Positions 7,426 through 17,013 of a stretch of 64,000 nucleotides of DNA are shown one piece after another. The notes under the pieces are model-generated. The model was not told the origin of the DNA. It made no database searches and worked only from the letters and a program-made list of their open reading frames with translations. The DNA is from Dictyobacter formicarum (GTDB lineage: Bacteria > Chloroflexota > Ktedonobacteria > Ktedonobacterales > Ktedonobacteraceae): the NCBI RefSeq assembly GCF_016587435.1, contig NZ_BNJJ01000017.1, forward strand, positions 124,001-188,000, given 5' to 3'. Both the position numbers and the translations under genes were made by a program. The stretch's first letter is position 1. Each line of letters starts with the position of its first letter.

Positions 7426-9225
7426 ATGTCTGAGCAACCGTACGTTGAGCAGTCCAATGAAACCGCAGAGCAACTATCCATGTCACGCCGGCAAGCGCTG
7501 CAGCTAATGCTTTTAACAGGAGGGAGCCTGGCCTTAGGCAATGTGCTGGCTGCATGTAGCGATAGTTCTCCGCAGAAACAGCAATCGCAATCTCTTTCAC
7601 CTACGCCGCGCAACCAGACCGTTATTGTTGATCAAAGTCCACAGTTCGCTGTCTTCGACAGTTTTAATCCCTTCATTCCAAACGGGCAGGAATACGAGAC
7701 AGGTTTTGGTCAGATCTGTAAAGAATTCCTCTTTTACTACAACATGATCAGCGGTGAAATCAAGCCCTGGCTGGCAACGGGCTGGAAATACAACAACGAT
7801 CATACCCAGATGACCTTAAGCCTGAATCCCAAAGCACACTGGAATGATGGAAACCCCTTTACCTCCAAGGATGTGGTGTTTACCATTCAAATGTTACTGG
7901 GGAACTCCGCGCTGATCGGCGCATCCAGCTATACGCCTTACGTCAAGTCCGTAACAGCGCCAGATGAGCACACCGTGCTCTTTGACCTAAAAACCGCTAA
8001 TCCCCGTTTCCACTACAACTTTATTTGTTCCATCGTCGGCTCTCAGGAGATTGTCCCGGAGCATATCTGGTCCAAGCAGAATCCCATGACCTTCAAAGCC
8101 AATCCACCGGTCTGGACCGGACCATACAAGATCGACCGCACCATTCCATCGCAGTTTATGTATATCTGGAAGAAAGACCCCAACTACTGGAACAAAGACG
8201 AGCTAGACCCCAAGCCAGAGTATGTGGTCTATCGTACCGCGCCCAGTATGGACTCAGAGGTAGAACAATTTAAGCGGGCCCAGGTGGATGTGCCAGCTTT
8301 TGACTACCAGCACGGTGTGGCCTTGAAAAATAGCTACAGCAACATCATCATCGAGAGCAAGTTCCGCGACCCCTGTCCACGCGCCATTGGTATCAATAGT
8401 GATCCCTCCAAAGGCTTGCTTGCTGATCCGCGCATGCACTGGGCCATCTCATATTTGATTGATCGCAAGACCCTGGGATCGACCGTCTGGCCTTTGCCGA
8501 CTCCGCCGGCGCAGTATCCCTGGGCAGATTATCCTGCCAACGACAAATGGTCCGATCCGGCTGTCGCCTCAAAGTATGCCTTGACCTACGATCCGCAAAA
8601 GGCAAAAGACCTGCTCGACCAGATGGGAGCCAAAGCGGATAGCAGCGGAAAGCGCAGCTACAAAGGACAGCCATTGCAATACGAGATCATGACTTCGTCC
8701 AAAGTCGGAGATCCCGAATATATCAATGGACAGAAACTGGCGGAAGAATTGAACAAGGTCGGTGTTGGAGCAACCGTCCGCTTCTACGAGAACTCGGTGT
8801 GGACCAACAAGCTCAATAATGGGCAGTTTGACATCACCACCTGGTGGTTGTGCGGCGACGTCTTTGATCCGGGGCAGTTGTACACTGGTTTTGAGATCAG
8901 CAGAAGCAAGCCTATCAATCAGGATGCCAGCGCCGGTGGTAATGTTTTGCGGGCCCAGTATAAAGACCTGAGCGATATCGCGACCAAACTGGATAGCACC
9001 GACCCTTCTAGCAGCGCCAGCAAGCAGTTGTTCAGCCAGGGATTAGAGGCCTACTACAAAGACATGCCACTGATACCGCTCTACCAGACAACCTATCCAA
9101 CCATCTTTAATAACAGCTACTGGACCAACTGGCCCACCGATGACAACCTCTACCAGGTTCCCTCCAACTGGTGGGGACAATTCCTGTTTGTGATCGGCAG
9201 CCTTAAGCCGACTGGAAAAGCGTAG
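7426..9225 (+). CDS. ABC transporter substrate-binding lipoprotein (family 5)
   Basis: A 599-residue extracytoplasmic solute receptor of the SBP_bac_5 (Opp/Dpp) family. Its N-terminus has a Tat-like signal, SRRQALQLMLLTGGSLALG, followed by a lipobox ending LAAC. The family core is visible in WLATGWKYNNDHTQMTLSLN, HWNDGNPFTSKDVVFTIQMLL and LADPRMHWAISYLIDRKTL. GAAAGGGG supports the ATG at 7426. It is followed by two permeases and two ATPases in the same direction, which forms a complete importer. Family-5 receptors bind peptides, nickel or oligosaccharides, and the ligand cannot be predicted here. A hairpin at 9265-9303 separates it from the permease genes, a common way to give the receptor higher expression. 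Confidence 0.92.
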   Translation: MSEQPYVEQSNETAEQLSMSRRQALQLMLLTGGSLALGNVLAACSDSSPQKQQSQSLSPTPRNQTVIVDQSPQFAVFDSFNPFIPNGQEYETGFGQICKEFLFYYNMISGEIKPWLATGWKYNNDHTQMTLSLNPKAHWNDGNPFTSKDVVFTIQMLLGNSALIGASSYTPYVKSVTAPDEHTVLFDLKTANPRFHYNFICSIVGSQEIVPEHIWSKQNPMTFKANPPVWTGPYKIDRTIPSQFMYIWKKDPNYWNKDELDPKPEYVVYRTAPSMDSEVEQFKRAQVDVPAFDYQHGVALKNSYSNIIIESKFRDPCPRAIGINSDPSKGLLADPRMHWAISYLIDRKTLGSTVWPLPTPPAQYPWADYPANDKWSDPAVASKYALTYDPQKAKDLLDQMGAKADSSGKRSYKGQPLQYEIMTSSKVGDPEYINGQKLAEELNKVGVGATVRFYENSVWTNKLNNGQFDITTWWLCGDVFDPGQLYTGFEISRSKPINQDASAGGNVLRAQYKDLSDIATKLDSTDPSSSASKQLFSQGLEAYYKDMPLIPLYQTTYPTIFNNSYWTNWPTDDNLYQVPSNWWGQFLFVIGSLKPTGKA

Positions 9226-9264
9226 CGCGAACACCCAATCATAAAGCATCCCGATAACCATTTC

Positions 9265-9303
9265 ATGCTGGTCAAAGCATTCACAATGATGCCTGACCAG
9301 CAT
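9265..9303 (+). promoter_or_regulatory. Intercistronic hairpin after the receptor gene
   Basis: ATGCTGGTCA and TGACCAGCAT are perfect 10-bp arms in the 103-base gap between the receptor and first permease genes. There is no T-tract, so mRNA stabilisation or partial termination is more likely than full termination. Confidence 0.5.
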
Positions 9304-9328
9304 GGATCTCGCATAAAGGAGTTCCGAG

Positions 9329-10411
9329 ATGATCAAAAGTGAGCCACAAGGAATCGCTGCGGGCAAAACGACACCCTTCTCCGCCGTGCGCTCATGGCTG
9401 GTAGCCCATCCCTTAATAGCCTACGCATTGCGACGCTTTGGAGCCTATCTTCTCACGCTCTGGGGTTCATTGACCGTCACCTTCTTCTTCTTCCGTCTCA
9501 TCCCCGGTAATCCGATTGCCTCATTCGTGCAGAGCCTGCAATCGCGCCAGGTATACAACGTGCAGGCCAGCCAGGACGTCGTCCAATACTATAATAAAAT
9601 ATTTGGCCTGGATGGTAACCTGTTTCAACAATATCTGCACTACATGTATCAGCTGATTGTATTACATGACCTGGGGCCATCCCTGATTAGCTTCCCCAAC
9701 CCATCGCAGGTGTTGATTGCCCGCTCTCTCCCATGGACCATTGGTTTATTAGGACTCTCGACCGTGATATCCTGGGTGCTCGGCCTTTTACTAGGAGTGC
9801 TGATCGGTTGGAAGCGCGAAAAAAAGGTCTCGGAATGGATGACCAACCTGTGTATTGCCCTTTCTCATATCCCTTTCTACTTCATTGCTTTAATCCTCAT
9901 CTTCTTTATCGCCTACCGGCTCGATTGGTTTCCCCCAACGTCAGCCTATGATCCCGCCCTCGACCCGGGCTTCAACATAGATTTTATCCTCAGCGTGATC
10001 AACCACGGCACCCTGCCAGCCCTATCGATTGTTTTGATTGGCGTATGTAGCTGGATGCTCTCCACGCGCATGTTGATGATTACCATTGTTGGCGAAGACT
10101 ACCTGACCTTTGCGGAAGCCAAAGGACTCAAGCCGCGCAGTATTGTAACCCGCTACGCCCTGCGCAATTGCTACCTGCCGCAGATTACCGGCCTGGGCAT
10201 CACATTAGGATCAATCTTTAACGGCAACGTACTGGTCGAGCAACTCTTTGCCTATCCCGGGGTTGGAAATCTATTTGTCACAGCCATTCAACAACTGGAC
10301 TTCAACACGATCCAGGGTATCGTCGCATTGGCCATCTTTGGTGTGCTCACCGCGAACCTGATTCTTGATCTATTGCTACCCGCCTTTGATCCACGGGTCA
10401 AATACAATTAG
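9329..10411 (+). CDS. ABC transporter permease, OppB/DppB type
   Basis: This 360-residue integral membrane protein has the DppB layout. A first membrane helix (YLLTLWGSLTVTFFFFRLIPGNPI) leads to a periplasmic loop, followed by five further hydrophobic segments. The cytoplasmic coupling (EAA) loop reads TFAEAKGLKPRSIVTRYALRNCYLPQITGLG. AAAGGAG precedes the ATG. Together with the following OppC-type gene it should form the heterodimeric channel of the importer whose receptor gene is immediately upstream. Confidence 0.93.
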   Translation: MIKSEPQGIAAGKTTPFSAVRSWLVAHPLIAYALRRFGAYLLTLWGSLTVTFFFFRLIPGNPIASFVQSLQSRQVYNVQASQDVVQYYNKIFGLDGNLFQQYLHYMYQLIVLHDLGPSLISFPNPSQVLIARSLPWTIGLLGLSTVISWVLGLLLGVLIGWKREKKVSEWMTNLCIALSHIPFYFIALILIFFIAYRLDWFPPTSAYDPALDPGFNIDFILSVINHGTLPALSIVLIGVCSWMLSTRMLMITIVGEDYLTFAEAKGLKPRSIVTRYALRNCYLPQITGLGITLGSIFNGNVLVEQLFAYPGVGNLFVTAIQQLDFNTIQGIVALAIFGVLTANLILDLLLPAFDPRVKYN

Positions 10412-10430
10412 GGGAAGGAGAGATATTCCA

Positions 10431-11309
10431 ATGCAAAGATTCCTGCACGCGCTCTGGAAGCTATGGACCTCCAGCATCAAAGTCCAGGCTGGCTTCTTGA
10501 TCCTGGCATTTTTTATTGTGCTGGCCCTGTTACATCCAGTGATTGATGGCATCATCGGCCACGGCAGCGATCCGCTGGCCATCTCGATCAATTCTCCCTG
10601 GCAATTGCCGAATGGACAACACTGGTTGGGAACCGATCGCTATGGCCGCGACATCCTGGCCATGACGGTGACCGCATTGTCCGCCTCGCTTGAGGTCGGA
10701 GCAATCGCGGGCGTACTCTCGACCGTGATCGGAGTCGTCATCGCCTTCATCGCAGGCTACAAAGGGGGAAAAGTAGACAGCGTGCTCTCTACCATCACCG
10801 ACGTATTTCTTGTAGTTCCAAGTTTTCCACTCCTGATCACCCTCTCCGCCTATTCAAAGGGGGTCAGCCTCTTTTCCGTAGCAGTGATTCTGGCCGTATT
10901 TAGCTGGCCATTTGCCGCGCGCACGATTCGCTCACAGGTACTCAGCCTGCGCAGCCGCCCCTATGTAGAGCTGGCCAAAGTAACCAAGCTAAACGATTTT
11001 GAAATCATCTTCGAAGAACTGCTCCCCAACCTGCTCCCATTCATCGGCGTTGGCTTTGCCTCAGCCTCACTGGGATCGATCTTTGCCCTGGTGGGTCTGG
11101 AGGTCATCGGCCTGGGGCCCAGCAGCACACTGGATCTAGGTCTAATGCTAAACTGGTCGCAGAGCTGGGGAGCCTTGAGCCTGGGAGCATGGCCTATTTT
11201 TGTCGCCCCCGTGGTTGTGCTGGCTTTGCTCTTCTTCTCAGTTAATCTGGTCAACATTGGACTTGAAGAGGTATACAATCCACGCCTGCGCAAGACGGCT
11301 GGCGCATAA
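10431..11309 (+). CDS. ABC transporter permease, OppC/DppC type
   Basis: A 292-residue permease with an N-terminal membrane helix. It carries the hallmark HWLGTDRYGRDILAMTVTALSASLEVG of the OppC family. The coupling loop is in LRSRPYVELAKVTKLNDFEIIFEELLPNLLPF. The ATG at 10431 with GGAAGGAGAG upstream is preferred over an earlier in-frame start that overlaps the oppB-type gene. Only 19 bases separate it from the upstream permease gene, consistent with one operon. Confidence 0.93.
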   Translation: MQRFLHALWKLWTSSIKVQAGFLILAFFIVLALLHPVIDGIIGHGSDPLAISINSPWQLPNGQHWLGTDRYGRDILAMTVTALSASLEVGAIAGVLSTVIGVVIAFIAGYKGGKVDSVLSTITDVFLVVPSFPLLITLSAYSKGVSLFSVAVILAVFSWPFAARTIRSQVLSLRSRPYVELAKVTKLNDFEIIFEELLPNLLPFIGVGFASASLGSIFALVGLEVIGLGPSSTLDLGLMLNWSQSWGALSLGAWPIFVAPVVVLALLFFSVNLVNIGLEEVYNPRLRKTAGA

Positions 11310-11326
11310 GCAGGAGACAGATAAAA

Positions 11327-12418
11327 ATGGCAAACAGCACATTGCAGAGCGCGGACATGAAGTCCCTGATCGGCTCCCCATTGCTAGAGATCGAAGATTT
11401 GCGCGTCTACTACGACACGGTCAGCGGCGTCTCAAAAGCGATTGACAGCGTTACTTTGAACATCAAGCGAGGCGAGATCCTGGGTATTGCCGGAGAATCG
11501 GGCTGTGGGAAAAGTACCCTGACTACCGCCCTGCTGCGCCTGATTCAACGGCCCGGCTATATCGCCGGAGGCGAGGTCCACTTTTATCCCGCCAATCAGC
11601 AGCCGATCAACCTGCTAGAGTTGAGCGGCGAACAACTGCGTACCATACGCTGGAAGCATCTCTCCTACCTGCCACAAGGATCGATGAACTCGCTCAATCC
11701 GGTGCTACGCGTCGCCGACCAATTCGCTGACGTCATGATAGAGCACAGCGCAATTAGCAGACGCGAAGCCTTAAAAAAGATTCCCCACCTATTGCAACAG
11801 GTTGGACTGGATGAGCATGTCGTCAGAATGTTTCCCCATGAACTCTCAGGCGGCATGAAGCAACGTGTCACCATCGCCATGGCAATCGCGCTTAATTCTG
11901 ACCTGGTGATCGCCGACGAGCCAACGACCGCTCTCGACGTACATAATCAGCGCATCATCATTCAAATGTTGGGAGAATTGCGCGACCGACTGGGGATGAC
12001 CATCATCCTGGTCACCCATGATATGGCGGTCCATGCTGAACTGGCGGACCGTGTCGCTGTCATGTATGCAGGATCATTTGTCGAGGTTGGTGATGTACGA
12101 CAGATATTCAAGGCTCCCCGGCATCCCTATACGCAAGGGCTCATCAACTCCATTCCCAGCGTTGGTGGACCCCGCGTGCGGCTGGCAGGCATCAAAGGCA
12201 ATACACCCAGTCCCCGCAACTGGCCAACTGGATGCCGCTTTCACACACGCTGCCCACAGGTCATGCCGCGCTGCTCACAGGAGGTTCCACCATTGATACC
12301 GCTCTCCAATCAAGCAACCGCCGGTTTAACAGAGGCGCAGATAGAGCAGCAAAAACAGACCCTGGTGGCCTGTCACCTGTATACACAACCTGAAACGGAG
12401 AGTGCTCATGGCAACTAG
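11327..12418 (+). CDS. ABC transporter ATPase, OppD/DppD type
   Basis: A 363-residue ATPase with Walker A GESGCGKST, signature LSGGMKQR, Walker B LVIADEPTTALD and switch histidine in LVTHDMAVHAE. The C-terminal extension holds the cysteine cluster typical of oligopeptide/dipeptide ATPases (GCRFHTRCPQVMPRC...VACHLY), which in some relatives binds an iron-sulfur cluster. GCAGGAGAC precedes the start. Its end overlaps the next ATPase gene by 11 bases, indicating coupled translation of the ATPase heterodimer. Confidence 0.93.
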   Translation: MANSTLQSADMKSLIGSPLLEIEDLRVYYDTVSGVSKAIDSVTLNIKRGEILGIAGESGCGKSTLTTALLRLIQRPGYIAGGEVHFYPANQQPINLLELSGEQLRTIRWKHLSYLPQGSMNSLNPVLRVADQFADVMIEHSAISRREALKKIPHLLQQVGLDEHVVRMFPHELSGGMKQRVTIAMAIALNSDLVIADEPTTALDVHNQRIIIQMLGELRDRLGMTIILVTHDMAVHAELADRVAVMYAGSFVEVGDVRQIFKAPRHPYTQGLINSIPSVGGPRVRLAGIKGNTPSPRNWPTGCRFHTRCPQVMPRCSQEVPPLIPLSNQATAGLTEAQIEQQKQTLVACHLYTQPETESAHGN

Positions 12419-13301
12419 TTCCAGTGACATCGTCCTGAATGGCATTACCCAGATTTTTCGTGGCGCAGCGATGCGCAGCACAGGCGGCGAATTTAAAGCC
12501 GTAGACGATGTATCATTCACCCTCTCGGCCGATCCCCCGAGCATCGTCAGCCTGGTGGGACAGAGCGGCAGTGGCAAAAGTACGATTGCCCGCATCATCC
12601 TGGGACTGCAAAAGCCAACCCAGGGGAGCGTAACATATCGAGGAAAAGATATATATAAGCTCTCGGCGCGCGAATATGACGCCTACCGCCAGGAAATACA
12701 GCCGGTTTTTCAAGATCCCTATGGTATCTTCAATCCCTTCTACCGCGTCGACCGCATCTTCTGGACCGCGATCAAAAAGTTCAAGCTGGCCAGTAACAGG
12801 CAGCAGGCACTGAGTAAAATCGAAGAATCGCTACACGCGGTAGACCTGCGACCAGAAGATATCCTCAACCGTTATCCGCACCAATTGAGTGGAGGACAGC
12901 GCCAGCGCGTCATGCTCGCACGCGTCCACCTGCTGCAACCCAAATTTATCATCGCTGACGAACCCATCTCCATGCTCGATGCAGCGGTGCGCGTCCTCTT
13001 CCTCAACATCCTGATCGACTTTCAGCAAAAATACGGCATGACCACACTCTTTATCACGCACGACCTATCAACCGCCTATTACGTCGGAGGAGAAATCCTG
13101 GTAATGTCGAAAGGACAGATCGTCGAACGAGGCGATATCGACAACGTGCTGGTGCACCCCACGCATCCATACACCAAAATGCTGCTCTCATCCATTCCCA
13201 TTCCCGATCCAGATGCGCGCTGGCAAGACAAAACCAGCCTGGTAGATATCGAAGGAGCAACACCCAGTGTAGAACTGCCGGACATGGAAGTCCCAAGATG
13301 A
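12408..13301 (+). CDS. ABC transporter ATPase, OppF/DppF type
   Basis: A 297-residue ATPase with Walker A GQSGSGKST, signature LSGGQRQRVMLARV, Walker B FIIADEPISMLDAAVR and LFITHDLSTAYYV. It is shorter than many OppF proteins because it lacks the C-terminal cysteine extension found in its partner. The ATG at 12408, with GGAG seven bases upstream, is preferred over a GTG two codons earlier. It is the last gene of the importer operon and is followed by a very stable hairpin at 13328-13367. Confidence 0.92.
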   Translation: MATSSSDIVLNGITQIFRGAAMRSTGGEFKAVDDVSFTLSADPPSIVSLVGQSGSGKSTIARIILGLQKPTQGSVTYRGKDIYKLSAREYDAYRQEIQPVFQDPYGIFNPFYRVDRIFWTAIKKFKLASNRQQALSKIEESLHAVDLRPEDILNRYPHQLSGGQRQRVMLARVHLLQPKFIIADEPISMLDAAVRVLFLNILIDFQQKYGMTTLFITHDLSTAYYVGGEILVMSKGQIVERGDIDNVLVHPTHPYTKMLLSSIPIPDPDARWQDKTSLVDIEGATPSVELPDMEVPR

Positions 13302-13327
13302 TGAAGCATCGCTTCATAGTTTGTGGT

Positions 13328-13367
13328 GTGTGATGGAGAGGCGGCCGCAGCCGCCTCTCCATCACAC
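13328..13367. terminator. Long perfect hairpin between convergent genes
   Basis: Two perfect 18-bp arms (GTGTGATGGAGAGGCGGC and its complement) enclose the tetraloop CGCA. It lies between the end of the importer operon and the converging methyltransferase gene. No T-tract follows on either strand, so it may protect 3' ends or act as a factor-assisted bidirectional terminator. Confidence 0.65.
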
Positions 13368-13400
13368 GCGGGAAGTATTGAAGAACGGTGGTAGATGGAG

Positions 13401-14147
13401 TTATTTTACCAATACCATCAGGCGCCAGCCGCCGAAAAAGCGCACGGCCAGATCGGGATCGATGGCGTAGCAGAGCTGACCGGGCAATCTAAACAGCCCT
13501 CTCTTTGTCATGCGCAACAGCTTGATCAGATCCTGTTTTGGATTTTGTCCCTGGGACCACGGTGCGGTATCGAGAGGCTGTAGACTATAAAAATAATCTA
13601 TTACTTCATAGCCAGCGTCGCGCAAAATCTCCAGCGCAATATCTTTCGTAAAGAAATGCAGGTGTCCCGTAGCGTGACGATAATCTATTAATTGATTGCG
13701 CGCGATTGAATTCACCGAGAGATCCAGCGGCAACTGAAGAATTTTATATGTACTTTTTGGCTTGAGCTCGCGCAGGATCTCGAAACAATTTTCAAAGTGC
13801 TCCAGAACATCCACCAGCAGGATCAAATCAAATGTTGTTAGTGGAGTCTCCTGGAAAAAATCGGCCAGATGAAAATGGAGGTGTGAATTCTCACGCTGCT
13901 TAGCCAGAGCGATGGCTTGAGGGGCAATATCGTAGCCATCAAATGTACTCTCCTCTGGCAGATGCCGTTGCAGGATGCGCAGGATTTCACCAGCCCCGCA
14001 GCCAATGTCACAGACGGTATGGGGAGAAAGTGTGTTGCGCCTGATCATCTGGAGCACACTGTCTGCTTTCCATTGAGCTGCATCAATATGCCAACCAGGA
14101 TTTTTTTGAAGATACTCACCATTTGTGTAAAAATCTGCGACTACCAT
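13401..14147 (-). CDS. Class I SAM-dependent methyltransferase
   Basis: This 248-residue protein has the Rossmann methyltransferase core. Motif I is VCDIGCGAGEILRILQ, followed by the acidic motif II in FDGYDIAPQAI and motif IV in FDLILLVDVLEHFENCFEILRELKP. Such Methyltransf_23/UbiG-like proteins act on small molecules, and the substrate is not evident. GAAGGAGA precedes the ATG. It converges on the ABC importer operon and seems to be transcribed alone. Confidence 0.85.
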   Translation of the reverse strand: MVVADFYTNGEYLQKNPGWHIDAAQWKADSVLQMIRRNTLSPHTVCDIGCGAGEILRILQRHLPEESTFDGYDIAPQAIALAKQRENSHLHFHLADFFQETPLTTFDLILLVDVLEHFENCFEILRELKPKSTYKILQLPLDLSVNSIARNQLIDYRHATGHLHFFTKDIALEILRDAGYEVIDYFYSLQPLDTAPWSQGQNPKQDLIKLLRMTKRGLFRLPGQLCYAIDPDLAVRFFGGWRLMVLVK

Positions 14148-14457
14148 CTCGTGTTCTCCTTCATTGTTGCAGAGCCGTGTAAACGCATCGACAAGTATAT
14201 AGAATATTTTATAATCATAAGATGAATATTAGCTGAAAAATTTGCGTCATATTCATCACTTATTATATCTTAAAGTTGATACACTTGACTATGACGCGTT
14301 CACAAGAAACATAAAATCTACAAGGATTAACTTTTCTAATGTCTAATTTAATCTAATGAGTTTGTAGCTGTTAAAGCTTTTACTGGGTTTGTAAATAAAT
14401 GATAATGCTCAAAGATTAATCTGTCATGAATGCCCGGTATAAAATCGTGCCATTTGG
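14148..14457. other. AT-rich spacer, nothing recognised
   Basis: About 310 bases between two minus-strand genes (methyltransferase and DUF2330 protein). It is AT-rich and presumably holds the methyltransferase promoter. No ORF, hairpin or repeat could be supported. Confidence 0.4.
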
Positions 14458-15666
14458 CTATTCATTTTTTTTACGGACTTTACGCCTTCTCCAGAACCAG
14501 ATGCCGCCGGCCAGCAGCACCATGCACGGAATAATCGGGAACGCGGTCAGACAGGCGGCATCTTCTAGATAGACAGCTGTGCAATCGGGCGGTCCAGACA
14601 TATCCTTAAGCTTAATTGTCGTATTTACATTGGGCAGATCTGGTCGCGGAACGAAGACAGGGTCCCGTTGCATAAGTTGAGGTGTATAGCTAGTATAGAA
14701 ACGCGTAATATAGGAGTTGGGAGCGGGTTGATCTGACAGATAGCGCCCCAGAGCATAGGGGCTGATAGATTGCGCATATTCTGTAACAACACCATAGCCT
14801 CCCACTTGTTGAATCGCGCTATCAACTAATTGATGATATTTCATAACAGGATCGGGATCAAGGTTGCTAATATTATCGGGGTGAACCTCCACTTCACGAT
14901 AATTTTGCGGTCCAAAGCGTTGTTGAGCCAGGATAGAGACCTCCATCCTCATCTGCTGCTTGATATCGGTAGCTGCCAGGCGAATTGGAATCGTCACCTG
15001 TTTCATCACCGTGGGAAAAGTAATTTGCACTGGAGCAATATTGGCCACGGTTCCCTGCGTCCGCAAGCGCATCGCCAGAAAATACATATAGTTCTGCACA
15101 TAAGGACGAATCAAATCCTGCGTATTGATAGGAACCGTGTACTGGTGTGACTGCAGCCAGGACGTAAGCGCCTGCGCATCTCCCGAGCGAATGACCTGAT
15201 ACGTAAATGGTCCTACCGATCCTCCCGCATAAATGTCTACCCTTGAACCACCAGTTGTCACAGGAGCATTAGCAGATGTCCCATTGCTGAACAGAGATTT
15301 CATAATATCAGCAGAATCACAGTTATGGATCTCCGGCTGTATAAATCGAGGAGCGGTATACGTTTCAAGTTCATTAAAAAGCGCTGGAGAAGCGGTATTG
15401 ACCGTGGGGACCGTTGCTACCGGGAGCACCCAGGCAAAATCATGAGCATTGCCCTGATAGCGTATCTGTTCATAAAGAGTTGTCTTCTGCGTACCAATTG
15501 AAATAAGTAAACGCTCAGTATCCTGACTAATTTTCGCCTGATTAGTAGACGTGAACAGGCCGCCGCAAGCCTGGGCGGATGCTGGCAGGAACATAATGAA
15601 GCAAATGGAGAGCAATAAAGCTTTAAAGAAGAAAAATTTGCGCAGAAATAAGGGCTGAAAGATCAT
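14458..15666 (-). CDS. DUF2330-type membrane-anchored exported protein
   Basis: About 402 residues. A signal peptide (FKALLLSICFIMFLPASAQA) is followed directly by ACGGLFTSTNQAKISQDTERLL, the CGG start typical of DUF2330 proteins. The conserved segment NAHDFAWVLPVATVPTV follows. The C-terminus has one membrane helix (AFPIIPCMVLLAGGIWFW) and a short basic tail, so the main domain should lie outside the cell. The ATG at 15666 is chosen for its distance from AAAGGA and for placing the signal peptide at the N-terminus. The biochemical role of this family is unknown. There is no obvious operon partner. Confidence 0.8.
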   Translation of the reverse strand: MIFQPLFLRKFFFFKALLLSICFIMFLPASAQACGGLFTSTNQAKISQDTERLLISIGTQKTTLYEQIRYQGNAHDFAWVLPVATVPTVNTASPALFNELETYTAPRFIQPEIHNCDSADIMKSLFSNGTSANAPVTTGGSRVDIYAGGSVGPFTYQVIRSGDAQALTSWLQSHQYTVPINTQDLIRPYVQNYMYFLAMRLRTQGTVANIAPVQITFPTVMKQVTIPIRLAATDIKQQMRMEVSILAQQRFGPQNYREVEVHPDNISNLDPDPVMKYHQLVDSAIQQVGGYGVVTEYAQSISPYALGRYLSDQPAPNSYITRFYTSYTPQLMQRDPVFVPRPDLPNVNTTIKLKDMSGPPDCTAVYLEDAACLTAFPIIPCMVLLAGGIWFWRRRKVRKKNE

Positions 15667-15788
15667 ATAAATGGGCATCCTTTCTGTACATCTACAGAAA
15701 AGACGCTGCCAGGGGCCAAAATTCATCACTAAATAAAAGGAAAATACGGTTTTTACGAACAAAACACATTTTCACACGCTTTTTAGGT

Positions 15789-15920
15789 TTATCTGGCACC
15801 GGCATAGCCAGCATCATCCAGCACTTCCTCGATTTTCTGCAGAGAAACCTGTCCAGCGACTCGGTTGTATGTAGTTGTAAACCCATACTCAGGAGACAGA
15901 CATATATGGATGATACTCAC
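15789..15920 (-). pseudogene. Possible 43-codon remnant upstream of the DUF2330 gene
   Basis: A GTG-initiated frame ends in QVSLQKIEEVLDDAGYAGAR. That resembles the last helix of a heavy-metal-associated (HMA/copper chaperone-like) domain. The metal-binding CxxC half is absent and there is no good ribosome binding site. This is most likely a decayed fragment or chance similarity. The rest of the spacer 15667-16002 shows nothing else. Confidence 0.2.
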
Positions 15921-16002
15921 CAGGAGTAACAAATGTAAATCCAGGTGCTATAATGTTGGGGTATTGCAGGAGTTTACATATTGAGAACGAAAGAAAAAGC
16001 AT

Positions 16003-16890
16003 ATGTCGCAAACTGAAAATGAGCCATTAACCTTTATGGCCGTCCATGCTCATCCTGACGACGAAGTATTTGGTACCGGTGGAACCTTTGCGCACTACGC
16101 CGCACAGGGAGTACGCACCGTATTAGTGACAGCCACTCTTGGTGAAGAGGGGGAGATCGTCGATCCGACGCTGGACGAACAGGCAAAAGAAGCCATGTTT
16201 CCACGCCTGGCCGAAGTACGTCGCCAGGAGCTACGGGCGGCAATCGAAGCACTACATATCCAGGAATCGCGCCTGCTCGGTTTCCGCGACTCAGGCATGG
16301 CAGGGACGGCCTCCAACAACCATCCTGAATCTTTCCACCGTGCCATCTTTGATGAAGCTGTCAAACGCCTGGTCGCCCTGATTCGTGAGCTCAAGCCGCA
16401 GGTACTCGTCACGTATGACGCCTTTGGCGGCTATGGTCACCCAGACCACATTCAAGCCAACCGCATCACCAACGCCGCATTTGACGCCGCAGGAGAGTCT
16501 CGTTGTTTTCCCGATCTGGGCCTGCCAGCCTGGCAACCATCCCGGCTCTACTACACAGCAATGCCACGCTCAATGATGGTTGAAACCATGAAAGAGATGC
16601 AGAAATCCGGCGTACCAGGGCCATGGAATAATCCGGCCATGAATACCGCCATCATGGGCACGGCGGACGAACTCATCACAACTCGAATCGACGTAAGGAA
16701 ATACATCGATCAAAAGATGAAGGCTTTCGCCGCCCACAAAACGCAGATCGCGCCCGACAACTTCATCTTCACCATTCCAGATGCACAGAGAGAGCAAGCC
16801 TTAGGCTATGAACACTTTGTGCTGGCACGCAGCGCCCTGGAACCGTTGACCGGAGCACTACAACAGGACCTGCTGGCTGGCCTGAAATAG
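16003..16890 (+). CDS. PIG-L / LmbE family N-acetylglucosaminyl deacetylase
   Basis: A 295-residue zinc deacetylase. The metal-binding motif is AHPDDE near residues 16-21 (H17, D20), with the second part in GGYGHPDHIQANR. The size and the C-terminal KYIDQKMKAFAAHKTQI segment resemble mycothiol-pathway members (MshB/Mca), but many Chloroflexota have PIG-L proteins of other function. It should remove acetyl groups from an N-acetylglucosamine-containing substrate or cleave a thiol conjugate. The start is upstream-unambiguous but its ribosome binding site is weak. A peptidase gene follows 123 bases downstream. Confidence 0.88.
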   Translation: MSQTENEPLTFMAVHAHPDDEVFGTGGTFAHYAAQGVRTVLVTATLGEEGEIVDPTLDEQAKEAMFPRLAEVRRQELRAAIEALHIQESRLLGFRDSGMAGTASNNHPESFHRAIFDEAVKRLVALIRELKPQVLVTYDAFGGYGHPDHIQANRITNAAFDAAGESRCFPDLGLPAWQPSRLYYTAMPRSMMVETMKEMQKSGVPGPWNNPAMNTAIMGTADELITTRIDVRKYIDQKMKAFAAHKTQIAPDNFIFTIPDAQREQALGYEHFVLARSALEPLTGALQQDLLAGLK

Positions 16891-17013
16891 CAGCCATACC
16901 TGGATATTCTTATGGCCTTGATATGGCGTCTGACGTGCCCTGCTTTAGATGGTAGGATATATCATAAGGCTACACGGTTGACAACGAAGTTACCACATGT
17001 AGGGAAGGATACA